From Ilex aquifolium (lineage: Eukaryota > Streptophyta > Magnoliopsida > Aquifoliales > Aquifoliaceae): a DNA stretch of 64,000 nucleotides. The stretch covers positions 14,004,501 through 14,068,500 of the forward strand of contig OX637399.1 of the NCBI GenBank assembly GCA_951799425.1. The letters run 5' to 3'. The notes beneath the pieces are model-generated. The model ran no database searches. It saw only the letters and a list, made by a program, of their open reading frames with translations, and was not told where the DNA came from. Positions 47,791 to 59,500 of the stretch are shown here, piece after piece (within the stretch, counting starts at the first letter, position 1; each line of letters opens with the position of its first letter). A program made the translations under genes and the position numbers.

Positions 47791-48107
47791 TGTAACACCC
47801 CGCATTTTTTCTTTTATATATATGTATATAGATATATAGCAAATAATGGTTGTAAAGATGTGGATAGGGGTATTGAAGTGTGTTTGAACTTTGTAAATTT
47901 GAAAAAGTAAAGATTTAAAAAAAAATGTTAATGAAAATCATAGTTGAAATTTAGTTTTAGTGAGTGAAAATATAAAATGTTAGGTCCTATAACTTGTATT
48001 AGATAGGTTTGGTGTATAAATATGTGTTGGAGAGGTTTGTGATGGATTTGGTTAGTTTTGGAATGGATTGGAAAAGGAAAACAAAAGAAATAGGCAAAAC
48101 TGGGTAA

Positions 48108-48195
48108 TTGGTACCGGTACTGAATGGTACCGGTACTGAGTACTGGTACCCCAATTCCAGAAGGTTTCTTGTACCGGTACTGGGTACCGGTACCA
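48108..48195. repeat. GTACCGGTAC palindrome array in LTR E1
   Basis: Four GTACCGGTAC copies and one GTACTGGTAC, with the spacer AATTCCAGAAGG. The array ends 46 bp before a TATA box. The related LTR E2 carries AACCTTCCGGAAGGTT in the same place. Confidence 0.92.
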
Positions 48196-48240
48196 TTTGT
48201 CTGACGCCCGCTAAACAGTTAAAAGTCGGGATTTTTGTGT

Positions 48241-48247
48241 TATAAAA
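48241..48247 (+). promoter_or_regulatory. TATA box of LTR E1
   Basis: GTTATAAAACCC, followed by a CCATTT/CTCTC-rich leader like that of E2. It lies 46 bp downstream of the palindrome array. Confidence 0.6.
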
Positions 48248-49812
48248 CCCATCGCACATCCCATTTGCCCCATTTCTTCATCTCCCTCTTACCCTAACCC
48301 TCCTAGAAACCCTTAGAGAGAAAGAGAGAGAGAGAGAGAAAACTCAAGATGAAAAGGAAAGACAAAGGGCTCACAAGTGATTCAAGACTCAAACCCTAGG
48401 TTTCTTCAAGAGCATAAGGTAGGGGATTTCTTCCCATTCTCTTACATTGAGGCTAGGATTAAATTATATGTATTCTTTTGGTTCAAAATCATATATACTT
48501 GCTATTATTGACTTGATTCTTGATCCTCTTGCATTTATTGCCATGTTTTAAACATTGTGGTAGTTGGGTAACCATTGAAGGTCCCTTTTTCATTCTCAAA
48601 CCCTAGTTTTAAGAAAAATGAATATTTCCTCTTTACATTTTCTTTGTTCTCACCATCACAACCTTAGTGCTTGATATTGTATAACAAAATGATGTTTATG
48701 GTGATCTCTTGCTCTTTTTCTTCCATTTTGCTATGGTACAAATTGTGAAGTTTGGGGAATTGTGGAGTTATTTGTTAATTGAGGAAATTGTGGATATCGT
48801 ATGTCTTGTTTGGTTGTTTAGAGGAACAAGGGTGAGAGGTTCCTTGTAAGGATGCTTGAGAAGTAAGGCTTTGAGGGTGAATTGGGGGACTTGTGTAATT
48901 GTTGGTTATGTGAGATAGTTATTGGTATTTTACTTCTTATGTGGTTGTACGATACGAACATGGATTACTATGGATCGGGTATCATGTAGTGGGTATACGT
49001 CTTTATATGCCACGCGGGTATGAACTTTTCCTACCACATGGAGTGGGTAGACGCCTTTGTACGCCGTGTGGGTATAAACTTTTCATATCGCTAATGATCA
49101 CGGGTTAGTAACGTGGGTTGTATCGGGCACACAGTGTGGGTCATCGTGCATTGTACCATAAATTGTTTTGACAAGAGTTTCGGGAAGTATGGGATTCTGC
49201 GAGAACTTGTTGAAAACGGTTCATGGTAGAATGAATTACCAATGGTATATGGTGTTTATTTATCCATTTCGATTACTATTGCTACTTAAACTTGAGATCT
49301 ATTTAAAATGTCTTGCTTTTCCTTCAAAATGTTATATATGCTATTTGTGAAAATGAGACCAACCGTTTTATATGCTTTCCTAAACCTTGTTTGAGTTTGG
49401 GAAGATTTTGCTACAGAGCTTCGTGCTCATCCTCTACAATTAACATTTTTCAGATCATGCTATAGAGGAGGAGCTCGGTGTGAATGAACCGGGCCTTGGG
49501 GAAGCCTCATTAGAGGGGTACCTAGATCCCGAGTGGGACATGTAGAGATGCCCCTTTTATTTTTGGTACTAGACTAGGAACCAATATGTACAAACATTGT
49601 AAAGTCTAGTTTCTTTTGCTATTCCGCTGTGCTACTTTAATTAATTTTTGAGATGTAAATGCCATGGTTGGGCATATTCTTTTGGAAATGATGTAAATAT
49701 TTTATGGATGATTAATGAAGTTTAATTTATTTATGGATGATATTAGTGCTCTCATGATGTGAATGTTTTAGAATGTAATGCCGTCCAGGGTGGTATTTGG
49801 GGCGTTACAGAA

Positions 49813-49825
49813 TGGTATCAGAGCC
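49813..49825 (+). promoter_or_regulatory. Primer-binding site, initiator tRNA-Met type (element E1)
   Basis: TGGTATCAGAGCC lies three bases after the LTR end and is complementary to the 3' end of plant initiator tRNA-Met. Confidence 0.93.
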
Positions 49826-49999
49826 TAGGCTTTAGGTCTTACATGGGAGCTGTAGGTTATGGATTACCACTAGAGTCTTAGTACTGAGTTGAATAAAAGG
49901 GTTTGAGTTAGATTTCACACTCCTCTGGTGTTATAGACTAAAGTGATACCTAGGATGTCTTGCACATCGAAGAACTAAGTTGTGAATTGATGTGCAGGA

Positions 50000-50544
50000 T
50001 GGAGCGTGGACGTGGACGAGGACGTGGTGGCCAAGCAAATCCACCACCACCACCACCCGATACCATGGATGTCATTTATCAATGCATAAGGGAGTTAACT
50101 ACTCTGGTACAACACCAGAATAGAATCAACAACCAACAACAACAGGACTTAGCAAGGGGAGGCCCGATCCGGACTGGTGCTAGCAGCAGTGGAGTGGCAC
50201 AAAGGGCAGCTTCGTACTGCCGACCTGACCAAGCTTCAGGGCCACGAAATCCAGTGGTTCAGGGAGCTAGGGCTACTCGAAATCGAACAGCCACTGACCC
50301 ACGTCGCTGTTTCGCATGTGGCGGTTTCGGGCACTTCAAACATAGATGCCCATCCTTTCCTAAAAAGACCAAACAGGCCGTAGGACAAGTAAATGCAAAC
50401 ACGCCACCACCACAGAAGCCACCACCGCAGAACCCGTTAGAAGATATAGCCCCCGACAATATTGATCAAGAGAGAATTCCTATTCTGACCCAACCGGAGG
50501 AAGATGTTTCCCATACAAGTGCGGAAGGTATCGTTTTTCTCTAA
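50000..50544 (+). pseudogene. Element E1 gag portion with zinc knuckle (fossil)
   Basis: An Arg/Gly-rich start (MERGRGRGRGGQ), a Pro run, a short helical stretch with Gln repeats, then the CCHC knuckle CFACGGFGHFKHRC and a Pro-rich tail. The capsid domain typical of such gags is not evident. Confidence 0.75.
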
Positions 50545-52547
50545 AGGTCTTGGGCATGTATTTTCTTTGAAGTTTAATGTTACTCATTCCTTCCCACACC
50601 CCACCTATGCAAATAACTTGGGATTAGACTTTGGGAATTTAGAACATGTATGGAGTATAGACATGCCTTGGGAGAACGGTTGGATACTAAGAGGATATGT
50701 ATAGGTGGTGTGCTTCAAATTGGGGAGCGAGAATTGATGGTAGACATGGTTGTATTAGACATGAATGGGTACTGTAACGCCCCAAATACCACCCTGGACG
50801 GCATTACCCTATGAAACCATTCATGTCATGAGAGCAACTAAATATATATCCATCAACTAAGAAACATTCTTAATTTTAACAAAATTTGGGCAGAGTCTCC
50901 TTTGTACAGGAAGCTCCACCCAAAAATCACAACCTGTACGTTTATAATGCATTGACCACACCGGGTCTATCTAACCATCAAATCCAAAACATTTTATTCA
51001 CCATATATACTATCCTTAACATTATCCCAAAAGAATAAGCCAAACCATGGCCATTTACATCCCAAAAGAATTATATGTAACTTCGCAGCGGAATAACAAA
51101 AGCATAAACCATACATAGTCTCAAAATACATTCTCTAGTCTAAAACGTAAGGAAATATAATCCTACACAACCGTCTCGGGATCTATGTTCCCATCCATCG
51201 AAGCCTCCCAATGCTCTGGCTCGTCAGCTCTGAACTCCTCTCCTAGCACATAATCTGAAAAATATTGTTTGTAGGGGGGTGAGCACTAGGCTCCGTAGCA
51301 ACATTCCTCCCAAACTCAAACAAGGTTTAGAAAAGTGTATAAAACGGCCGGTCTTGTTTCGCAATTAACATATATAACATTTGAAGTAAAACAGTGACAT
51401 TTAACCATGATCTCAAGTTTAAATAGCAAGAATAAATTGAAGGGATGAATAACCACAATACACCATTTCAAATCCATTCTACCATTAATCATTTCAACAA
51501 GTTCTCCAAGGAATCCCATACTTCCCGAGAATCTTATCGAAATCATTTCTGGTATAATGCACGATAACCCACACTGTATGTCCGATACAACCCACGTTAC
51601 TAATCCGTTACCATTAGTGATAGGAAAAGTTCGTATCCACACGGCGTACAAAGGCGTCTACCCACTCTAAGTGGTAGGAAAAGTTCATACCCGTGTGGCA
51701 TCCGAAGACGTCCACCAGCTACATGATACCCGGCCAATAGTAAACCATGTTTGTATCGTACAATCACACAAGAGGTAAAATACCAACCAATAATCCCCAT
51801 AATCAAAAATAGCATAAAACCCCCAATTTCCTTTCAAGCAATTTCCATAAAATCCACAATTTCATCATGAGGCAATTTCAAAGAAATCATGAAGAAAAAT
51901 CCAAGAGATCATGTATAATAGCCTTTCAATACTCAACACAAGCACTATAGTTTCTAAATTGAGAATAAAAGAAGAGTTCAAGAGGAAAACCAAACACTCT
52001 TGAAAACTAGGGTTTTTCAAGCAAAAGAGGGATTTCATGGTATACAACCCTAAACTTGTGTACAACATGTGAATAATTGCAAGAGAATCAAGAAACAACA
52101 TACCCATAGCAAATACACATCATTAAGAGTCCAAAACATACATATATCATAACCCTAATCTCAATGTAAGTGAATGGAAGGAAAACCCCTACCTCTCCCT
52201 TAGTTTGGTGTGAAGACCTTGAGGATTTGATCTACTTTGAGGTGAGAATCCCCTTCCTTCTAAGCCAAGCTATAAATCCAAGACCCAACCTTCAATACCT
52301 TCTTGTTCTCCTTCCTTTTCCTCTTAATTTCCTCCTCCTAGGGTTTCAAGAGATTTGGGTGAGATTGGGTGAAGAAGGGAAGAAAAGGAAATGGGTATAG
52401 AAGTGGAATCTTGAGAAATCTAGGGTTTTGATCTTCAAGAATGGTGTAAATCTCCCTCTATATTTGTGTTTTTCTCTCCCTTTCTCTCTTTCTAAGGCTA
52501 CCTAGGGTTTGGAGTGGTGAAATGGAGCTTAGAGAGAAGACATTATG

Positions 52548-52556
52548 TATTTATAG
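52548..52556 (-). promoter_or_regulatory. TATA box of LTR E2
   Basis: The minus strand reads CTATAAATA about 50 bp downstream of the palindrome array, matching the arrangement in E1. Confidence 0.6.
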
Positions 52557-52606
52557 TGGAGGAAGAGCCGGCATTCGCGAAACAGAAATTTTTGGATTTT
52601 TACACT

Positions 52607-52735
52607 AACCTTCCGGAAGGTTTGTGTCTTTCTTCCGGAAGGTTTTGCTCACTGGAAGGTTTTTTTCATCGACCTTCCGGAAGGTTTTATCGTCCTTCCG
52701 GAAGGTTTTGCTCACTGGAACTTCTAGCGCATTTT
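52607..52735. repeat. AACCTTCCGGAAGGTT palindrome array in LTR E2
   Basis: There is a perfect 16-bp palindrome at 52607-52622 and three more CTTCCGGAAGG copies, with the spacer TTGCTCACTGGAA twice. The palindrome differs from the A2-type AACCTACCGGTAGGTT only at one symmetric base pair. Confidence 0.93.
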
Positions 52736-54739
52736 TGACCTATTTAGAGGTCGAATTGGAAAATTTTCATGAGATATACTTTTGTAGCCCTAGATGTCTA
52801 CTATCTACTGTAAAAATTTCAGATCAATTGGACTTAAGGATAAAAAGTTATGGCCAAAGTACTAAGAAGTGTCCAAAATCCTAAATTCCCAAATTTTCTC
52901 AAAAATGTGTTTTAACTCCAAAATACTTCCTAACTTCTAATACACCTCATATTACCTCTCCCAAGGTTTTTCGACCTTCCGGACTCAATGGAAACCTTAT
53001 TTTGACCTAAAAAAATTTAGAAACTTATCTAATCACTCTTCTTAAACTTTAACATCTCCAAAAACTCAATTCACCCCGAAAGTCAATATGCTTGGAACTC
53101 AACTTCAAAAAATCAATATTCTAACAATGATTCTAAGTTTCTATGATCACTTTATCTATCTTAGGAGAACTCTTAAGATAGTGTTAGTCTTTATTTAATT
53201 TTAATACGAGGTGTTACAATCCACCCCCCTTAAAGAAAGTTTCGTCCTCGAAACTTAATCGTCGAGTTAGTCTCTCTAATTCTCGTTGGGCCATGGTATC
53301 TCCACTTCTATCCATCCTTTAAACATCAAAGCCAATATTAAAATAGAACATCATCATATCCTAATTTTAAATCCATATTTTCTACTTATAACATCATTTT
53401 AGTTACTTAAAGTCCTCAAGATTACATTCCTTCACTAGAATTCATTTATCACCTCCATTCTCAATAATTGTATACGATTGTTCCAACTACTTACTTATCA
53501 TGCATAACTACTAGAACATAGTACTTAATTGTCTACTCATCAAATATCACTTCTCTTTTGGATTTCACCAATCATTTCAATAAAACTTCATATTTGTTTC
53601 CTACATGTAGCTTGTTCATAAGCATACCAAAATCACCCAAATGTAATTCCGCAAATAGGGTTATTCATCTTTCCTATAAATAGTTACAACATTCTTAAGG
53701 TCTTTGTCTCTCACTAGCCAATGGAATTCATAATCTTTGAAATCTCCAATAATTTCAATTCACAACTACACACTCCCACACAAGTCAATATTCTAGGATC
53801 CACTCTTAGGTTGCACATCCATTTGTAATTCTTCATGAAACTCCTTATCTTCACTAGTGTAGTCATTACTCAAATAGTTCGCTGCGCACTCTGATAGAAA
53901 TTATAATCCACCGATTCACAAGTTAAACTATGCTACAAGATAAGAACTTTGTATAGATTTGAAAGTTCTGAGAGAGTAATCTTAGATTCCACCAAAGTAT
54001 ACAATTGAAACCTGATCGCACTTGTTTTCCAATTATAGCTTACAAAATGTGTACACTAACGATCCATCCCATCCATTCAAAAGGGTATTTTTTTATTTTT
54101 TTTTTTTAGTAATTAACCAGCTATAATACTTAAGCTAAGGATCAAGTTATATCTCCAAGATATTTGCTCTTGATCTCCAATCTTGAGCTAGAGCTAATAA
54201 CCATTTAATCAATTCTTAGTGGCTTTCATTAACATCACAACTCTTTTCGCGATGTCTATACTTCCGAATCCCTATGATATTATCTACCTTAATATATATC
54301 GATTAATATGCCAAAATATGAAGAAAGATGGTTAAGGATCCCAAAATATCTCTCCATTCCCTATCACCCGACTTCTCATGATATAATCAAAATTAAAACA
54401 AGGCTCCCAATGGTTAAACCAATGTTCCTCAATTTCACCATTTTTGTGACGCCCCAAAATCCGGGGGTCCGTTGATCATCCATCAACCCGCGGAAATACC
54501 CATGAATGTCGCTTAACCCGACACCACGTCACCACATTCCCTTTACCGAGATTTATAATTATATATAAAAGAATTTCAAGTCCAACTTCTTTTGGTTGGT
54601 TAACCTATCCGAGATCCAATATACCACCATTGGCATCCAATTATTGTCCATTTATAACCTTTAAAGGAAGGAAACAATAGGCCCGGAAATTGGCAAACAA
54701 AAACAAAAAAAAAATAAAATTTCAGAAAAATTTGGAGGG

Positions 54740-54852
54740 TGTACCGGTACGCGTACCGGTACGCTGTACCCACTGGACCTCGACGTACCGGTACGCGTAC
54801 CGGTACGCTCTGCCTTCTGTCTGTCTCCGTACCGGTACGCGTACCGGTACGA
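54740..54852. repeat. GTACCGGTAC palindrome array in LTR D2
   Basis: Six copies arranged as three pairs GTACCGGTACGCGTACCGG, with the spacers CCCACTGGACCTCGAC and TCTGCCTTCTGTCTGTCT, the same as in D1. Confidence 0.93.
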
Positions 54853-57800
54853 TTTTGGCCGTTTTGCCTTTTTCCTTTGTTTTTCATTTCCAATCCATTT
54901 CAAACCACTTCAAAATCATCCAAAACTTATACAATGAAGTTTCTAACATAAAACATTGTTTGTACAAGTTCTATTACAACCCAATAAATATATATATCAA
55001 GATGGAATTTTGATTACAAAAGCTTTACAAAGTGACCATAAAAAGCCACAAGTCGGCTTTCTTCGTCCTTGAAGCCCGTATGAGGGTCTTCCACCCATGC
55101 ATATCCCACACCTGAAAATGTTGTCCCACGAAGGGTGAGCCACGCTCAATAGGATATCCTCCTACAGAGGCTACTCCCCAACCTAAGTGCATATGAAATG
55201 CGCACATGCAACAATCAACAAGCATCAACCAATCCAACTAGAGTATACACTTCAATGTTAGAAAGCTACCATGCTATGCTATGTCATGCCATGATATGAG
55301 ATGGAACTCACTCACGCACCTTATCCCGAGTCTTCCCCGACTCACACAACACAATGCAAAAGCCAATGCGTATGAACCCGTCTATTGACGGAAAAACCCT
55401 CCCAATGATCGTTTGAATTAAAAGTTATGTCTTTAAAAAAAAATCAAATCATTGTTGGAGGCTACCCATTGAATAGGTGTTTTTATACAACAAAATCTTG
55501 TGTCTTCCTGGGCAACGGATTTTGGAATCACACCCCGGCTCCGTGGGCATGCCACTTTTCTGGAATTTCACCCTGGACAAGCGACTGAACCAAGTGGTTC
55601 CGGGTTTTTCACCCGAGGGAGTGTCTAGCCCTACTTGCTTTACCCGACACAAGCTTTTCTTATGCAATGCAACCGTGCAACTCAGTCGGATCTTAGATCC
55701 CGACTTTCCCGAGCTCACATACCAATCACCAAGATTTGGTGTTTGATCCACAACACATGCACCCACCCACACCCATGTGTATTACCCATGAATGTGATGC
55801 CAACTCACACGCACACTCATGTCTTATGACCATGAATGTGATGTACCCATGAGAATGCAATGTAATGTACCAATTGCACTCTAACCACATGTTCGATATG
55901 TATGAGTGTCATATGAACAATGTCAAGATAAATCTACATATTCATGGTACTTCATATCATAAGCACATAAATACCATAATTTAACACATTGCCAATATAT
56001 AGCAAGCATGCATATATCAACATTTCATCCAATAACCATTTTCAAACATATTATCACATAAGCATGCAATTAACATAGCAAACTAATCAATACATCATTC
56101 TAGGCATTTAATCAAGGAAGTGATCTAAGTCCTTTCCCTAATTATTTTGTAAGTGTTAAGGCTCTAACACCCTTCTTTTCCATACAAACGTCTCATATAA
56201 GCAACTAAGGTGAGGAATAATCCCAAATAGGAAGAATCCTACACGTCATCATGTAACACAAGAAATTACTCTAAGTAATTTCTACACCACCATTTCAAGA
56301 TAGAATATATTGTATCCACTTTCAACATCCATTTAATCATTTCACCAACAATGGGTAAAATCCCCATTTAATCAAGTCACCAACCATAGGTAAGAGTTCT
56401 ATACAGAGTCTCCTACATCAACCCCTTTCACACAAACATCATAGCATGACATAAGTCCAAAACAGCCCATAAGTTTAACCCAAAACAGTCCGCAATTTCA
56501 GCCTCAAGGCAACCACAATTTCAGTCCCCAAACAACCATAAAAACAGTCCACTAATTAGCCACAAAACATTCCACTATTTCATTCACTTCCACAAAGATA
56601 TACAAGGAACTTCCATATATCAATTGTAAGCTAGAATTTAGCTTAAGTTATTCCTATAATCAATTCTTCATTTCCTTAAAAAAAACATACAATTCCAATT
56701 GTGAATCACACCACCCAAACATGTCATTCCACTTTCCTCCAAATAACAACTTTAATCCTTTAAGGCATTTCATCAAACGCCATATGAGCATAATGTCATG
56801 TAACCACAAGGTATAGCCCACACACATCAATTATCATCATCAAACTCAAGAAATCATATCTAGTGATTTCTACATAATTATACCAAGATAGAATTTATTC
56901 TATCCTTTTCTTAATATCCACATATCATAATCTCACAAGAGAATTATAAAGCAACCACCTCTAAATGTCTATTCCATTTAGAATTTCACTTTACCAACTT
57001 TCCCATATCCATTCTCTACACTTCAAGTTCCTTTATGAAATTTACCCAACAAGTAAATATATATACACCCATTTCATACCAACCTTGCTTAACACATTTG
57101 GTACCCATTTCCCACACATGAAATACATTGGTGGTACATTAAACTAGAGAATGTGATTTAAATCATACCACCCATTCTCAATACCCATTTCACCCAATTA
57201 ACCACAATAGGCAAGTGATACATATATATATACACCTACCCATTCCATATAACCTTCCTAGGTTGGAAATAAACCTAAGTAGGAAGAAAACCCTACCTCT
57301 TGTAGCGTGTAGAATCGCCGTGGGAAGCTCCTAGAACTCAAAGCAAGCTTGAATCCTTCACTTCCAAATTTTCGGCCTCCCAACGTTCGGTGAAAGCCGT
57401 CGTTTTTGGTACCCACGCGTAGCCCTCGACGCGTAGAGCAACTCTCTCTTCTATCTCGACGGAATCCGAGTGACGGAACTCCGGGAAATCGAAAGAGAAA
57501 CTTGAAGAACTCCCTTTTCTCTCTTCTCTCTCTTGGGCGGCTGAACAAGGCTGAAGAATGGGATATTTCTGCTGAAATATCCCATTTAAGGCCCTATTTA
57601 TATTTTTATAAGACTTGGCTCACAATTGGCCACACGTCCCTTTTAATTCCGGGTTCGTTTTAATCCCGAAACAATTAAATTTCGCTCCGGTTCGAGTTCA
57701 AAATATTTTTATTTTAACTTGCCTCTAATATTTCCCCAAACTTTAAAATTTTATAAAAATTTCGTGTACGGGGTCACCCGAGGCCCGTTCGTCTCGTAAA

Positions 57801-58585
57801 ACGCAAAAAAATCCGACTATCTCGGAATTCAACGAAATTTGACGTGGTAACTAGATTTCACGAGACGAATCCAACGGTGAAATCCGTTTCGTCATCCGGG
57901 ATCTAGAAAAATTCAGTTTTTCAACTAGTACCGAAGTGGCAATTCACCTATTGCCCTTGGTCGTCAAAACTTAAATTTTTTCGGGGTTTCACATTCTTCC
58001 CCCCTTAAAAGAATTTCGTCCTCGAAATTCACACCCACATGCACATTCGACCATATGCATAAGTTACAACAATACTGTCTAAACTGTCCCCCATGTATCC
58101 GTCTCTCTCTCGGACTAGGTTCTCGACGCAACCAAGTCCGTCCGTAAAGGCACCACATATCCCGTGTACCTCTGTCCCATTTCCGGGACTACTAGAATAG
58201 GGGGTAAAGTAACCTTCTTTGTAATTTGACAATAGTACCGAAGCATCCCAAGGCGAAGCATTCGGTAGTGAAGTCCTTATTCAAACTAGAGTTCTCACAA
58301 CTCTACCCGTGTCATTCTATGAGGAGCCATAGAGTAGACAACATACCGGGGTGTAACTTAACACTGAAGTCTACCTGCCTACGTGGAGACAACATTCGTA
58401 AGCTCCCAAACATCTGAGGTGGACTAAATTCCTGTCTCACCTCGTTCCCTAGGGTAAAGCTTGCTAGCTAACCCATTAACTACCCGTTCCAATAGAATTC
58501 ATATTTTACTTGAAGTAAACGTCATGTGTTTTCCCTTGAATTTCTTCCCTCCTTGGGACAAAAGATTTTGGGCTTGAACCCGCTC

Positions 58586-58843
58586 TCATGATTCCTGCCT
58601 CTGAGGACAATCCCTCCTCTTATGACCCACTTGGCGACAATGATAACATGGCCCCTGCCCCGCTTGGCTGGGGACCCTGAAGTGCCCACTACTTTGGGAG
58701 GTTTGCCCTTGACTTTGGCCTTGATAGCCGCGGCCCTGCCCCGATGATTCTTGTGGGCTCGATGTCTTTTGTTTTTTCCATGGCCGTTGATGGCCCATGG
58801 AACTTAAACTCCTTTGGATGGCTTGAGCCCCTTGGTTCAAATT
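58586..58843 (-). pseudogene. Element D2 gag zinc-knuckle segment (fossil)
   Basis: On the minus strand: a Gln/Ser/Gly-rich linker, then CYHCRQVGHKRRDCP (CX2CX4HX4C), the nucleic-acid-binding knuckle of Del/Tekay-like gag. Only this end is present. Confidence 0.82.
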
Positions 58844-58997
58844 TGTAACATCCCAAAACACACCCTGGACGGCATTACATTCTAAAACCATGCACAACAT
58901 GAGAGCAACTAAATAAATTCCATCAATAAGGAAATTTCATTCATCATATTTCATATCCATAGCATTGTCCCAAAAGAATAAGCCACATCAGGGCAAT
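58844..58997 (-). mobile_element. LTR E3 fragment (family E)
   Basis: TGTAACATCCC ... CACCCTGGACGGCATTAC matches the edge of E1 and E2. It inserted into D2's gag and is itself interrupted at 58998 by element D3-D4; the remainder is expected outside the window. Confidence 0.85.
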
Positions 58998-59283
58998 TGT
59001 GACGCCCCAAAATCCGGGGGTCCCTTATTAACCGTTGACCACCCGTCAACCCGCGGAAATACCCGTGGATGTCACTCAACCTGACATCATGGTAGTAGCA
59101 TCCCCTTAACCGGGATCTTAACTCACAATTGTTAACCGGATTCGGTTATTCATTTGGGTTCAACCAATATTCAATATACCATGATTTATACTCCATTATA
59201 GTTCATTTACATCATTGGAGGGAAGGAAAACGTAGATTGAAAATAGGGCGAAGCAGTGTAAAAATCTGAAAATTTTGAAGAGA

Positions 59284-59500
59284 GTACCGGTACCCAGTAC
59301 CGGTACCATTCAGTACCGGTACCCGGTACCGGTACTATCAACCCACTGGAAAGGGGGTACCGGTATCCAGTACCGGTACCATTCAGTACCGGTACCCGGT
59401 ACCGGTACTGTCAACCCACTGGAAAGAGGGTACCGGTGTCCAGTACCGGTACCATTCCGTACCGGTACCATTCAGTACCGGTACCCAGTACCGGTACTCT
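59284..59500. repeat. GTACCGGTAC palindrome array in LTR D3
   Basis: More than ten copies in three blocks, each separated by a CAACCCACTGGAAAG spacer, with inner spacers CCA, CCATTCA and CCG. It differs from the D4 array by whole units only. Confidence 0.95.

Larger units (their letters stand above)
47791..50772 (+). mobile_element. Element E1: Del/Tekay-like, 5' LTR plus partial gag and protease
   Basis: The 5' LTR (47791-49809) starts TGTAACACCCC and ends GGGGCGTTACA. A PBS for initiator tRNA-Met follows. A gag portion (about 50000-50544) and traces of protease (LDMNGY-like text before 50770) come next. The element is cut off at 50773, where LTR E2 begins in the opposite orientation. Broken; no RT or integrase seen. 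Confidence 0.85.
50773..54444 (-). mobile_element. Element E2: E-family, minus strand, 3' LTR plus degraded internal part
   Basis: The LTR (50773-53218, 2446 bp) reads TGTAACGCCCC to GAGGTGTTACA in plus sense. The polypurine tract (TTTAAGGGGGGTGGAT on the minus strand) lies next to it at 53219-53235, followed by TTTCGAGGACGAAACT text typical of the end of Del/Tekay-like pol. The rest to 54444 is AT-rich and degraded, with no recognisable domain. It is interrupted by LTR D2 at 54445. The 5' LTR may continue in the E3 fragment (58844) or outside. Confidence 0.8.
54445..58843 (-). mobile_element. Element D2: family D LTR plus short internal part
   Basis: The LTR at 54445-57993 (3.55 kb) reads TGTGACGCCCC to GGGTTTCACA. 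The polypurine tract (AAGGGGGGAAGAA on the minus strand) and TTTCGAGGACGAAATT text are at 57994-58030. Then come about 550 bp without coding and a gag zinc-knuckle segment at 58586-58843. Cut at 58844 by LTR E3. No RT or integrase. Confidence 0.85.

Noticed and set aside
53219-54444. Possible host gene exons in the AT-rich stretch
   Set aside because: No open frame or splice-flanked coding segment; the start of the stretch is the polypurine side of element E2, so it is degraded internal sequence.
55449-55772. Overlapping ORFs on both strands in LTR D2
   Set aside because: They match non-coding LTR text shared with D1 and D3, where the frames are not kept.
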